Positions 22,801 through 35,129 of a DNA stretch of 64,000 bases are shown in pieces. The notes under the pieces are model-generated. The model ran no database searches and was not told where the DNA came from. It saw only the letters and a list, made by a program, of their open reading frames with translations. Made by a program: the position numbers and the translations under genes. Origin of the DNA: Chinchilla lanigera (taxonomy: Eukaryota > Chordata > Mammalia > Rodentia > Chinchillidae). The number at the start of each line of letters is the position of its first letter. Positions within the stretch are counted from its first letter, which is position 1. The stretch covers positions 30,617,494-30,681,493 of the forward strand of contig NW_004955417.1 in assembly GCF_000276665.1 (NCBI RefSeq). Reading direction: 5' to 3'.

Positions 22801-24239
22801 TATCAGCTCACAAGTTCGATTGTGTCCACCGCAGAGGGACCCACATGCCCAACATTAGTCTAAAAGTCACCTGGCAGCCAGCTGAGTCAGCCAGAGGCCC
22901 GAGTGCTGGAATCATTGTCTGTAGCACTCCTTGAGAACTCCCCTTTCATAGGCTCAGACAGAAAAGGGAGAGAAATGCTAATAAAGAAAATACACCAAGA
23001 TAAGAAGCACGGTGGAGGAACTAAGATTCCAGAAGCAGAGTGGAGAAACCAGCAAGACTATTCAGGTCATTGTGTTTCAAAGCATTTGCTTGGCTCTGTT
23101 TAAATGTCCACATACTGATGCATGTAATTGGGGCTACAAGGACAAGAGGAGAGAACACTGCTGGTACGGTTGCAGGAAAGGAAGAGCGGTGCTGGAAGCC
23201 ATGCAGGGGTTTTGTGATTAAAACGTGGGGGCTGGGCTACGAGCAGGCGGAGGGGCGACTCATGCAGTAAAAGCATTTAGGAGAGGACAGCGTGGGCAGA
23301 AAAATAGCTGCTTGTTCACTTCTTAATATTTCTCTTTAGGTTTTGGCCTGAAATAAGTATAACATCCTCTGGCCAATAAAAGATCAAACTTGAAGTGGAG
23401 TACGATATTAAGACTAGCACAGGAAGTCGGGACGGCATGCTGTGCACCGGTGACTAGCAGGGTGTCTTCTCACTGAGTGTCCTGGACTCCACAGAGGGTG
23501 GGTGTGGCTGAGGCAGCACTGCTGGCAGAGTTGGCAAAGGTGCCATGGCAGCCAGAGAGCTGTCTCCCACACTGGGGCCACGTGTCCAGCCTGTAGGTCA
23601 AACCCAGACTGCCAGGTGCCTTTCCATGGGTGGTGAGGTAAACAGTTTACAACTTTGTGAAAGATTCAAAAAGCAAAAATAAGATATCATGACACATGAC
23701 AACTATGAAATTCATATTTGAGTTTCATGGCAAACGGCTATACCCATTCGTCAACCTGCTGAGTATGGCTGCATTGCACTCAGCAGCAGAGTCCAGTCCA
23801 GAACTGAGGGCCGTGCGCTCCTCCAAGCCCGTGGAGAGCATGGCTGACCCTTCTTCCCCAACACAGACACAGGGAAGAAGGCACTGACTGGTCATAGCTG
23901 AGATAGCAAGAAGAAAAGCAGTGTAGATGATAGTCCAGTTCGAGTTGAGTGCGCACCAGAGGAGCACACAACCCCAGGGTGAGGGCACACAGCGTCCTGG
24001 TCAGCCTACTAGGCGGCACGCACAGGGCAGCTGGCCGAGATGCTTCATGACGGATTCACATGGGAGCGGAGTGTGCTGTCCTGCAGAGAAGTGGACATGT
24101 GCCAAGGAGTGTGTGCAACCCAGGACCCAAGAAACACTGGGTAGGTTCCTGGAACGGGAGCTCACTCAAGGGTTTTAGAGAGTGCTGGAGGCAAAGGGAA
24201 TGATTTTGAATGGAAACAGACAAAAAATAACTAGTAGTA
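22801..24239. other. Intergenic, nothing recognised
   Basis: Unique-looking sequence. Short frames only, none supportable as a gene. Confidence 0.5.
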
Positions 24240-24312
24240 GTGTGGATGCAACTCAGGGCTGGGGAGCTTGCCTAGCAGGCACAAGGTCCTGGGATCAACC
24301 TTTAATACTCCA
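24240..24312 (+). mobile_element. Old ID SINE
   Basis: ATGCAACTCAGGGCTGGGGA followed by GCTTGCCTAGCAGGCACAAG and GTCCTGGGATCAACC: a diverged ID body with its B box. The 3' tail is degraded. Confidence 0.7.
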
Positions 24313-24340
24313 AATATATAGCTATTTTACTGAGTAGAAT

Positions 24341-24559
24341 TCAAAATTTCACATCAAAAATGCAATTTCATATCAGAATTGTAATTACGATTACCATGCT
24401 TCAGGTTATAGTCCAGAGTTATACATCAGCTTTTCTGTGCCTGGAAGGTGCACTCAGGAGATTATTTGACAAGTATCGTATGGCACAGAAAAGCTAATTT
24501 ACAGCTCTGGATTATAACCTGAAGCATCTTTCCTATCATCACAATTTTGATATGAAATT

Positions 24560-24606
<47 letters not shown>

Positions 24607-24721
24607 GTTTTTCTCCGGTACCGGGAACCGAACTCACGACCTTGCGCTTGCCAGGCAGGCGCTTTTGCCGCTGAGCTAAATCCCCAGCCCCTGAAATTCC
24701 ATTTTTGATGGGAAAGTTTCA
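24341..24721. repeat. 101-bp imperfect inverted repeat with 40-bp spacer, split by an ID insertion
   Basis: The left arm (24341-24441) is the reverse complement of the right arm (24482-24567 continued at 24707-24721). Without the ID and one target-site copy, the arms align over 101 bases with no gap and about 81 percent identity by hand count. The best block is GGCACAGAAAAGCT at the loop end, then TATAACCTGAAGCAT and TGATATGAAATT. It could be a miniature DNA transposon with long terminal inverted repeats or a local inverted duplication. I do not recognise the family. Confidence 0.85.
24568..24691 (-). mobile_element. Young ID SINE with long homopolymer tail
   Basis: On the minus strand it starts at GGGGCTGGGGATTTAGCTCA, has an intact B box and the end GTACCGGAGAAAAACC, followed by an uninterrupted A tail (43 T on plus at 24563-24605, five of which belong to the target site). 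A perfect 15-bp target duplication, tgaaattccattttt, lies at 24553-24567 and 24692-24706. Long pure tail and perfect duplication indicate a recent insertion. Confidence 0.95.
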
Positions 24722-26065
24722 GGCAGGAGGGAGATATTTTGGGGCAGACTTGGGTAGCCATGCTGGTCACTTGCTTGTTTGTCCCTGACCAGCCCTCTGC
24801 TCATGGAGCACTGCATGACCCAGACTCCTGCCCACTGGATCTGAGCAGGTCCACACGCTGGGCAGAGAGGCCAGGAGGCAGCCGGGGGGATGCTTCCCTC
24901 TCCCTTTGCCTCCCAGCATTTCCCACATTGACCAGGTCTGTCCACGCTCCAGCAGCCCCAGACAAGCTTTCTGCCCTTGTTCCCTCTCTCCTGGGCTTCC
25001 AGCTCTAACCTCGGTGCTTGTCCCTTTGACTCTGGATTCTGGGAATGTCTCCCTTTGGGACAATCCCTCTCACCCCAACAACGTAGTGGCTTCCTGCTGT
25101 TGCTGGTCTCTGGGTTGCTTAGTGACCCATTGGTCTTCCTTGGCTCATTTCTCACCTGTGTAGTCAATTCCTGGTCCTAAATTCCCTATTTGAGATACCT
25201 GGACTGGTTTACTTCCTTGAGTGCGTCCCAGATGATACAGTAGTGAACTAGTTTTGTGTGTATCTGTGTGTGTTTGTAGAACAAGGAGACTCAGAAATCA
25301 AGCAGATGTTAATAAATATCCATAAGAAAAAAATTTTAGTGAATAATGTTTAAGCATCAATCAAAAGATGGAAGCACGCTGACACTCTCCTAAATGTATT
25401 CTATGCTGATAAGGAGAGATCAGTATTTGGGGAAGAATCAAAACATCCAGTGAGAGAGGAAAGGCAGGTAGCACTGTGGGACCTGGTGTCTACCGCGGTG
25501 CAGCAGCCACGCTCTTGCCTGTTTCACACCAGTCCACTCAAGGTTCCAGTGTCCGGTCCAGAATAAACGCACACGGGGAGCTCTTACATGGCGTCCTTTG
25601 GGGACTAACAGCAAAGTGCACGTGCTCAGTACAAACGCACTTTTCCCAAATCCACAATGGGCTGAATACATTAATGCAGAGCCCACAGGGAGGGAGGATT
25701 GACTGGATCCGTTCTACTTAATCTACTCCTCTCGCAAAGCCCTGTGAACAGGTAATAGTAGGATCTCCACTTCATAGACAAGGAAACAAACCTGGAGTGA
25801 TGAAGTCGTCTACCCCAAACTACTCTGAGGCCACACTGGAATTCAGGCCATCTGGCTTTAAAATCTTCACCTTAGGCCACTGTAATTTAAAGCTAAACTC
25901 AAAAGTGTGCTGGAGATTGATACATACACCAATATAAGTTTTTAAAGTTTTTTTTTTTTTGTCTCTCTAAGGACCATTATTTGGGGCTAGTGTTAAGGAA
26001 GTGTCACATATTTTCACATTCTATATATTTATCTAAAGTTAAAAAATCCACAAATAATTTTGAAA
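24722..26065. other. Intergenic, downstream of RSPO2; mostly unassigned
   Basis: Apart from the MIR listed at 25735, no gene or repeat is clear. Overlapping frames at 24676-25167 are chance. Confidence 0.45.
25735..25895 (+). mobile_element. MIR SINE
   Basis: The core pattern is visible: CTCCACTTCATAGACAAGGA AAC, a 'gagtgatgaagtcgtctacccc' region, then GAGGCCACACTGGAATTCAG and GGCTTTAAAATCTTC. Confidence 0.65.
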
Positions 26066-27712
26066 ATTTTTAATGCACAAAACAATCATTTCAGAAACAA
26101 AACAGGCACTGACTTACTAACAGTGAAGCTCTATATAAAGGAGACCCCTCCCCACGTGGTAAGCAGGACGACAGTGTAAGCAGACATGAAAGGAGGTGAA
26201 CACTTTAGGTTTAAATGCAAACCCTAAAGTTGTATGCGACATTCAGATATGGCTTATAATCTCACAGCGCTATTTCCATAATGATGCATAGGACATTTAT
26301 ACATATTGGTAAGATGCTTTTAACTCAGACATTAAACAAAAATACTGAAGAGGTAGTTTTGCCAATTCAAGGTGAGGGAAAGGCTTGATGTCGCTTTGGT
26401 CGTTTACTGAAAAATTTACAACCATGTTGGTGGTGGTGTTTTGTGGTCACTCCGGTTTTCCTCTGGATCAGCTGGGAAGGTCATGTTTTCAGAAGCCCAT
26501 TCACAATCCCCTAAGAACAAGCTCCTCATAGACCATGGAGCTTTCGAACAACTGCTCTACGAATCGGCTGGCAAGTTCCCATCATGTATTTTGTTTTTAA
26601 ATATGAGATAGACTCTGGCTCAATCGAGGTCTGTCAAGACCTGACCAGCAGTGGTAGGAATTCATCCTGCTTTCTCCTCAATTCTATGTATAGTTCCCTG
26701 ATTCTAACATCTACTCACACCCAGTAAGACTGACAGCTGAAAGTGAGGATTGCTTTAAATTTTAAAAAAAGTCAGAAATACGTTACATGAAGACTGAATC
26801 GAACTTCTCGTGTTTAGTTGTGTTCCATGAAATCTTCACGTTGGAGACTTGGCCTTCACAAGGGAGGTTTGGCTTCTGAAGTCTGACAGTGCATGCTGCT
26901 TCTGAACGTGGGACAGGACAAGCGTGGAAAGGTCTCTCAACAGTAGAACCCCAACGGCAGTTGTCTGATCTATAGATGAGGAGCCATTGTATCCTTATCA
27001 TGAGAAAGAAGGCCACCTTTGAAAGAAGTGTAAAGAAGCAACAAAAACGTGTCAATTTGCAAAACTAAGAACAGTCATTTGCCAGACGCTGGTTAGGGAC
27101 CACTAGGAACAAAGTGACAGGACTCGGGCGTGACTTGTTACACATGAGAAAGCATAAATACATGGGCAGTGGAGCTTTCCAGGTGGCCAAGGAGTTTGTA
27201 GAGATGAGCACGCGCAGAGCCGGGGCAGGGTTCTGCAGCTCATCCCCAGCTGGACAGCGGAGTCCGTGCAGCAGTTTGCAGGTCGGGAACAGGAAGAACA
27301 CCGCATGCCCACACGAAGCAGATCTCCGCACACTCTGACCTTGCAGATGCACAGCTGAGAAGCAAAGGTCACAGGTGAGCAGTGCTCGGTCCTCTGCTCA
27401 TCCTCCACATCAGGCTCAAGTGCATCTCCAGGGGTGGCCACAGCCACACACCCTGCAGGTCCCCAGAGCCAGGAGAGTGCACTAAACGAGTCCCAGGCCG
27501 AGTACAGACAGTCACGAGCGCCAGCCTGCACGGCTCCAGAGTCAGTCAAAGCATAAATCCCGAGGCCATGGCAGGCTGCAGCTTTCACGATGCCACTGGG
27601 AAGGAGGCCGGCAGAGCAGCCCACGGCTGTGCACCAGCATGCAGGAGCGAGAGTAGCTTTGTGCACTTCTGCAGAAATGAAACAAAACCCCATCCACCGT
27701 CCGGGTCTGGCT
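26066..27712 (-). other. RSPO2: Probable RSPO2 3' untranslated region
   Basis: Sequence downstream of the stop codon on the gene strand. It is free of recognisable SINE or LINE insertions, which fits a transcribed 3'UTR. The first half (about 27100-27712) is fairly GC-rich, and the second half becomes AT-rich. An ATTAAA hexamer on the minus strand near 26066-26071 is a plausible cleavage signal and would give a UTR of about 1.6 kb. An AATAAA at 27717-27712 overlaps the stop codon and is probably too early to be used. The UTR end is inferred, not seen. Confidence 0.4.
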
Positions 27713-27828
27713 TTATTGGTTCGATCTGTCTGTGGCTAGGAAGACGCTGTGCTGCTCCTGCGCCCTGTCCAGGAGCTTCCTCTTCTTCTTCTTGTTCTTC
27801 TTCCCCTTCGCCTTCGGCATTCTCTTCC
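27713..27828 (-). CDS. RSPO2: R-spondin 2, last coding exon (C-terminal basic tail)
   Basis: R-spondin 2 is a secreted protein that binds LGR4/5/6 and ZNRF3/RNF43 and so raises Wnt receptor levels; it acts in limb, lung and hair development. This exon encodes only the C-terminal tail after the TSP1 domain. It begins with two bases (GG) completing a glycine codon, then Lys-Arg-Met-Pro-Lys-Ala-Lys, a Lys/Arg cluster, and ends RAQEQHSVFLATDRSNQ before TAA (27715-27713). The tail of human RSPO2, as I recall it, has the same layout and nearly the same final 17 residues (RANQ rather than RSNQ), and the split-glycine phase fits. The tail binds heparan sulfate and tunes activity. Compared with the recalled human tail I count six substitutions in 37 residues. 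No frameshift or premature stop is seen. RSPO1, 3 and 4 end differently, so the paralogue call is firm. The furin-like and TSP1 exons are not in the window. Confidence 0.93.
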
Positions 27829-27860
27829 CTGTGACAGGGAGAGAGAAAAACACGGACAGA
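27829..27860 (-). other. RSPO2: 3' splice acceptor of the RSPO2 terminal exon
   Basis: Read on the minus strand, a pyrimidine-rich tract (TTTTTCTCTCTCCCTGTCAC) runs directly into the AG at 27830-27829. This is a near-ideal mammalian acceptor. Its position gives the phase needed for the glycine codon split between this exon and the TSP1 exon, which supports a live spliced gene rather than a processed copy. Confidence 0.85.
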
Positions 27861-28704
27861 TGTCAGCAAAGGCGCCTTCTCCAGGGCGGAAAACACAGAA
27901 CAGTGAGGGTTTCGCACAAAGCCCATCTGGAAAACATCACCTGGAAAAAAGTAGCCTCAGAGAGAAAATTGTTCACATTAATTTTGACAGAATAATAATA
28001 ATTTACTAAATTGGATATGCTGTCTGAAGCAGAGACTGATCTCTCTGTTACTGGGAACTGGCATAGTTGAAAACGTCCCAGCAGCCAGGGCGGTCTTTCA
28101 CATATCATCCTGCCCCCAAAAGCCCATTTATCCTCCCACTGTAACAGTGCTACCCTTTTCCAGACAGCTTTACGTCTTTCCCCAGCTCCCTGTGTCTGAG
28201 TATCAGAAGAAAATAAGCATCTCTCTACAGTAAGTATACCAGAAGTCTCTACGCTGCTCCCTGCCCCAGCATAGGGTGGGACCCTGCTGCTAACATTTCT
28301 CTCTCCTGCCCTCCAGACACCAATGGGAATGTCATCCATGCAGCACTTTTGTATTTTCATAAATATTTATTAGGACATCACTCATGATGTGCCTTACAGT
28401 TCTTACTCAAAGTCCTGGACATGTTTTCTTATTAAAGAATGGGCAGCAAGAAGAATGCTTGTTTGTTCTGATAAACCAGTGGGATGTGTCTAACTGAAAA
28501 TCATACTTAAACTATTCTCTTTCTCTTTTCTGCCTTGGCCACTAGGAAGCCCAATCACAAGCTGAATAGCTGAGTTTTTCCTCCATCAGGAGCTTTGGAC
28601 ATGATTTTCCTGTTGTCACTGCCATGTTTTGCTTCTCCCATCTTGTGGTTATGGTCTATAGTCACTCTTCCTTCACGAGCATGTGCACATGAGCATGGGA
28701 GAAA

Positions 28705-28765
28705 AAAACTTTGGAAGCCACACACCCTGGTTCACGTCCTGGTTTCTTGCCCTCTTTCTTTTCTA
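28705..28765 (+). mobile_element. Possible MIR 5' fragment
   Basis: GGAAGCCACACACCCTGGTT followed by CACGTCCTGGTTTCTTGCC resembles the MIR opening 'cctgggttcaaatcctggctctgcc'. A near-identical word recurs at 41011. Confidence 0.4.
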
Positions 28766-31700
28766 AATACATAAGAACCATACAATTTTATAGAAAAGAA
28801 AAGGGCTTTAAAGGTCTCTGGCAGTTCACGGAGAGTACGTGGTCACCATGCACTGCGAGTCCAGACGCTTCTCAGCAACCAGGAAAAAAGAGAAGCTGGT
28901 GCCATTGGCGTCCTTCCCCTCCTCCACTTCTGGTTCTACCATGCAGCTCCTGGTGTGCTTTCCAGCCCGGGGGGCAGTACTGGAACACAGCAGCAGTGAG
29001 CATCACAGGGGAGCACTCAGTTCTAGCCCAGGCTCTGCAGCCTTCTGCCCAGACCAGCGGTCTCTGAGACCTTGTTACCGTCAGCAGTGGAGAAAATGGC
29101 TGGTGGAAAAATGACAAGCAACCAGAGCCGAGGGTGTGCACATCGCAGGAAGCCAGGGTCACCTGAGGTTAAGAGAGGCAAAGGAGGTGAGAGGCCAGAG
29201 GCCCGGGGAAGCGCTTCTCATTTCTCCCTCATCAGGAGGGGTCCTTTTTGGTCGAGGATGGAAAACAGTCTCACCCCTCAAGACCCTAGCATGGTAGCAC
29301 AGGGCTGGCAGTCAAGCAATGGCTGCTGAACAGAAATTTTGATGACAAGAAAAAAGAATAACATATTGTGTAGGACACTACATTAAAATAATGAGAACAT
29401 GATCATCACCCCGTCATGTGAGGTTATAAAGGTCCTCAGAGTTAACTTCTGATTCTCATTACGTCCTGGCATTCAGGTTCTAATGGCGCTGTGCCATCTT
29501 CAGACACAATTAACCCTACCCAACGCAGCCCTAGTCCAAGCCTTCATCAGTCAAAGCCGCTGCAAAGTTACAGTTCTTTGGTAGCATCGTCTCTAAGGAT
29601 CAGACACACCTAATGAGGGCAGGGAGATGGAACACTTCAGATAAAATAGCACATTTTAAAAGAAACCTCAATCTTAAAGTTCCATAAAGAAGTTTTCCTA
29701 GTTCTTTACTTTCTCTAAATAAGCAACAAGACATCAGTTACAAAAATTATTGTTGACCACATTTTAGAAATTTATTTGGTTTATGCTTCACTTATTTAAA
29801 GCCTGGAGTTTCTTTTAAAGGCAAATTAAAATTAAGTGAATGGAAAATAAAGCTAACATTATTTGATTTTTAAATGTGTTCTGCAAAATAAAAATGTAGT
29901 AAATACGTTATGTAAAGACAGCATTTCACATTGTGATTTCAGTTCCCCACAGGAGCTATACGGTCAGAAGTTACATGTGTGCTCTGCTCACAAACAGCAA
30001 ATCCACGCGGAAGGACTAGAAACCCAACTGGCCATTTCTGTGTCCCTTAGCCAACTTACTATCCTGTTGTGGCAGCCGGACTCTGGGTCTGCTGGCTGAA
30101 CTAGTATTGTGCACAGGGAAATAACTCAATATTTGTATGCAACAGTTGGTATGTGGGCCAAAAATTCAGCAATGATTCTGAAAACTTCTATAAAATAACT
30201 TTTCAGATTGTATGATTATTGCTCTGGCAGTGAGTTATGTTCCAGCTAACAATGTTTTGGTGCCATCACAGCATCCCTAAAGCCTTTCCTCGTGACCTCT
30301 CTCGGGGGGCGTCTCTCCGTGGTGTGGGGGTGGGTTTTGTTTTGGGCTTGTCCCACTTCTCATGCAGGACACGCTGTGAGCCCCAAAGAACCAGGACAGT
30401 CCAGCCTGAGCCAACTGAGCATGTTTGTGTTTGACAGTAGGTCGTTCTGGGTTAAGCTCAACTCAAAGTCATAAAAGAATATTAAATATAAGATGTAGAA
30501 AGCGTTTTGCCCTAATTTCTTTGGAGCTTAGACCTTCTTATGTAAATTAGTCATTATGATTAATGCTGACACAGACTTGCCCGTGGCCGTGTCCTGATCC
30601 GTGTTTTGAACGAAGGTTCTGCTGCACACTCAAGTGTGCTAGTGTTGGCTTCCAATTCATTCCTTTACATTGTAAAGGAGACGGATGACTTTTAGGGCTT
30701 GGATTTTTGCACACTTTCAACACATTCGCACTGTGGGGGTAGACCTCTGGAGAAAGGGGTGGTGCCCATCGCCAAGACCAGCTCGGTGCCTTGACTTACC
30801 CTTCTTACTTTCTAGTCTGTGAGAGAAAACCTGGCACATTTACTACCCAAGACCAAAAGAATAGCTCTGAGTTTTGTGAGAAGACAGCCTCTGGCACAAC
30901 CAACTCTGATGGCTAATTTTTCACACCTTTGTCCTGAGTTCTCTGAGCATACAAGAACCCAGAGGTCACCACAGAGAAAATCTGTAAAATCGCCATGGAA
31001 ATGTGAGGCTCACATGGAGCACCATGCATCCCGGCTGCGAGGCCCCTCCACCTCCGAGGAGCAAATCCTGCCGACAGAGGGCTCCCCAGAGGCAGAACTT
31101 CAGTGAATCCCTGCCTTGGGCCTGAGCTCCCAGGGTAGGGAACCAGAGCTATTTCTTCCCCTCACATGGTCCACTTGAGTTTGCCCGAGAACAAGCCAGC
31201 AGCACTGGAAATGTATTTACTCAGGAGCAATGGATGATTCTCTGCAAAAATGCCAGCTAAAATATTTTAAAAGCTCATACAAAAATAAAGCAAAGGCCTA
31301 AAGATAATTCCTAAATAAGAGTGGCTAATAAATATATTTAAACAATTAAAATTGCCAAAGGGAGATGTCATCGTCAGGACGTTCAGAAATGATAACGCCC
31401 AAGGCTGGTGAGAGGGCAGTGAGCCAGCCCTAGAGGCATCGGGAGAGGTACCAGGAACACAGCCTCTGCACAAAGACAGCGGCGACATGTGCGAAATGCG
31501 GAAAATATTCACACCGTGACTCACCCGCAAGCCTACCTGAGGAAAGTAATCCAAGCTGGGGTGAAGACTTACACATGCAGATGTTTACCTCAATCCTGAA
31601 AAACTGTGCATTACCTGAATATCCTACTACAATTTTTATGACCTCTTCTTTTTTTTTACCTCTTTTTATGATTACTGAAGCAATTAAGTGTGCTTTCAAC

Positions 31701-32029
31701 TAAAAATGGAGGAATCTTGCATTTTAAGGCCCCAGTGATTAAACCTATCATTTCTAAGAATATTACTATTGTATGTTCCTAAAGTGTCCCCAAAACTCAT
31801 CATAAGTGACTCTAAGAAAAAGCTTGTCATACAAAAATACTCTCAGTATGGTGGAAACAGATTCCTCTGTGGAGTGACTGATCTTAGATCTACAACCTGA
31901 GCACTGCTGACCTAAGCCCTTCAGACTTAGGGTTGTTTGCAGAGGCCTTGTCTAATCCAGAAAGGACAAATGTTCTGAGCATGCCTAGGGTGTGCCAGCG
32001 TAGGTCCTACGCAGCCTACCATAAGCCTG

Positions 32030-32250
32030 TTCTGTGTCCACAGTAGTTCATAATAGCATAGGCTTTAATTGATAATAGCTGTTTATGTTTATGGTGTACA
32101 GCATGGTGTTTTGACATATGCATGTAGTGTGAAATGACTAAGTGAACCTGATAGCACGTCTGTCACATCACATACTTACCTGCCGTGGGAATATCTGAAA
32201 TCGCTCTGTACTCTTTCCAGATATACAGACTGTTACGTGTATCAGCTTGG
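32030..32250 (-). mobile_element. L1 3'UTR fragment, minus strand
   Basis: GGTGTACAGCATGGTGTTTT GACATATGCATGTAG followed by TGTGAAATGACTAAG and CACATCACATACTTACC is the antisense of the older L1 3'UTR pattern. Confidence 0.7.
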
Positions 32251-35129
32251 GAGTCAGATGTGCAGATAAGGTGACAAGTTAAACAAATGAGCCTTTTTCA
32301 GCTTATTTATACTACAAAGTCCCTTGAGCACCTTTTTTGGAACATCCCTTTGGTGTTTTTTAGAAAGACACTATTTTCCACTAAAAACACTTCATAGCCA
32401 GCTGGCCTCCTTTGAAAGGATGGCAACTTCCACTGTCATTATGGTTGTGTGCTCTGAGCAAATATTCTTGAGGAAGACTTGGGTCACTAAACTATTTCAT
32501 CTTCACAAAAGAACACGTTTTCTGAAACCCACACATAGTCTGGAGGCAACGTCCACAACATTGCTCTACTTATTAGGCTACTGGCAGAACATAGACAGCC
32601 ACCCAGAATCAAACTGCACTTCTCCAAGCATCCAAACATGGAGATCGTCCGGGGTATCGGAACTCCAGAGACCCACCAGCTACGCAGAGGGGCACGTGTG
32701 TCTCAGAAGGAATGTGGCTAGCAGGGTAAACCGGGAGCTGTGGACACTGTGTGCTGCTGCCCCAGCTACAACGCTGTACATGTCTTCGTGGAGTAAGAAT
32801 AGTGCAGAGTGACTGCTTCCCTCTGTGGGATTTGTCCACCCTCCTTATCAAAGACTTAGGTGGGCGTGGGGCTGTTACCCATCTTACAGATGAGTCCTGT
32901 TGGGTCTAGAATATTGTATGAAAAATAGAAAAAGAGTTAATCCTGAAGATGACCTGAAGCTTCATGAATTAATCACGCTATTATTCTTAAGGGTTCCTGC
33001 ACATGGTATTTCAGAAGTTCCTTGTTTCACAGCTTTAAAAGTACCCTTGTTTTTTGGGTGTGTCATGACCGTTAAAGAGCATCCAGGTTATTCCAAGCTC
33101 CTAACAACTCACTCAGAGGGATGAGACTGAGAACAGAGTACTGTGCTTGAGATAGGCCTGTTCCTTATACAGCTGGTCACTCTAGTTGATTTAATTTAAA
33201 CTCTTAGTATCTGGTACTTCAAAAAGGAAAAAGGTCAAGAGACATGATTTTATGGAGCTACAGAGAGTACAGGACGAGCAGGAGAGGTAGTTTTTAAACT
33301 ATCTAAAGTTGCTTTCCTAAATACTTCAGGTTGGTTGTAAAGGACAAAGTTTTCCAGTAGTGCAAATCTCGCCTATTTCATTTGGTTGGAAAATGGTGAC
33401 ACGATTCCACCACAAGGGGGCAATAATTCGCTATTACTCTAAGAGGTTGGTTTAGAGATTTACTTGTCTTGGTTTTTTTGCATTCTGTTTTTAATGTACG
33501 GGGGAGATTTGAGGCTCTAGTTTCTGAAATACTTTTTTTAACCCCAGTTAGGGCTTTTTTTCTTTCTAGCCAAAGGTAAGGCCTGCAGCGGACTAAACGG
33601 TAAGTACCCAGGCTCAGCACATGCCAAGAAGAATGGTTGCATCGTGGTTAAAAGGAGGTCCAAGGTAGAGAGAAAGGAGAAGAATGTGAAGAAGAGGAAC
33701 CTGCTAACCAAACAGTGACTCAGGGCAGAGTCATTCTGCCCCAACCCCGGCTGCCCATCTCTCACGGGGAAGCTAGTAAACCACCACAGAAGAGCTGACC
33801 CTCTGCCGGGTAAGTAGAGCTCAACACCAGCAGAGAGCCATTCTCTGGCCCATGGCACACACAGAGACACGGCACCAAGGGCGAAGGCTGGGGGTCCCTG
33901 CCGAGCGGCCGACTTGGGTGGGGGAAGCACAGGCGTCACCCGTGAGGAGTGCTCCAGGCTGACTCCGCAAGGCTGTTCAGAGGAAAGTCCGCAGTGGCCG
34001 GCCAGGGCCCGCAGGAGCCAGAGACGAGCAGGACGTACAGCAGAGGTTCCATTCCTCTCTGTCATGTAACTTTACATCCTCAGTGGTACCAGACAGGGCT
34101 GTAAGCACAGAGCTGTTTTCAAGAGGGGCAGAGGAGCGCAGGAGGGCAGTAGTAGTCTCCATGGAGCTCTACGAAGAATGGCGCTGTCTCACCGGCTGTG
34201 AAAAGCCTTTCTGAACGGTTCAGCCCTGCACAAGAGACAGCTTCCCTGTACCCTGGCCCCTTGTGAACTCACCCTGCACGGATTCATCGCTCCCTTCCTT
34301 CCCTTCCCTTTGAGCAAGACATAGTCGCCGTGACGAGCTGGGCCTGGGCTGGGCCACGCACTCCGCGTTCCACACACTCGCTTGTTTAATCTAACGTGGG
34401 AGCACATGAGGACTCAAGCCATGCTGCCAGAATATTGTGTGACACCTTGCCCTAAGTGTACTCAAAATAAATAAAATTTGCAGAAATTACCAGGCTCGTT
34501 TGGCACTCCTAAATCAAGTCAGAAAAAGCATCAGGTTCTGCAGAGAAAATGATGCAACAGTTTTCATTCGATTAGGTGCTCTGGGATATCAGAAAAAAAT
34601 TTCAAGATCCTCCATAGCTGACTTCAGAATATAACAGAATGCACCTTCTAAGATAATTCCATTAGAACAAAAGGACTTAATACCCTCTTCTTGGTCCTAA
34701 ATCAATAGCCATTAACTAAATGAAAAAAAAAGGTCCAAGAAATGACACTTAAGACTATCATCAGATGGCAAACATTCATTTGATTTGGACCCAATGTAAT
34801 TTCTCTGCAGCTGGAAGACACACATCAAAGTGGAAAGCACATCAGCAGTGTGCTTTCTGTGAGTAGCCGCTTGCCTCCAAAGAAGACAGATGTGGGACAG
34901 CAGGACCCCGAGCCCTCCGCTCCCAAGGGCCAGCACTCGGACGTCTACCTGTCGTGGTCACCACTTCCCTGTCACGGCTTCCTCTGGCCGTACTCGTGGC
35001 TGATCGCTTGTGAATAATCAAAAATCATTACTGTTTAAAATCAATACCTCCCAGAGTCCCTGTTAGTCTCTACAGACACCAAGCCTGTCAGACTCACCTC
35101 CCTGAGAGCTGAGGCACCCGGGCTGCACC

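Noticed and set aside
27585..27926. 113-codon minus-strand frame with a Glu-rich run, covering the RSPO2 exon
   Set aside because: It reads the exon in the wrong phase; the Lys-rich frame is the one with the RSPO2 ending, correct splice phase and stop.
27863..28360. 165-codon minus-strand frame just upstream of the RSPO2 exon
   Set aside because: It lies in the intron before the acceptor, shows no family features and does not join the exon.
32324..32812. 162-codon plus-strand frame
   Set aside because: No recognisable domain, no codon bias and no exon boundaries; most likely chance.
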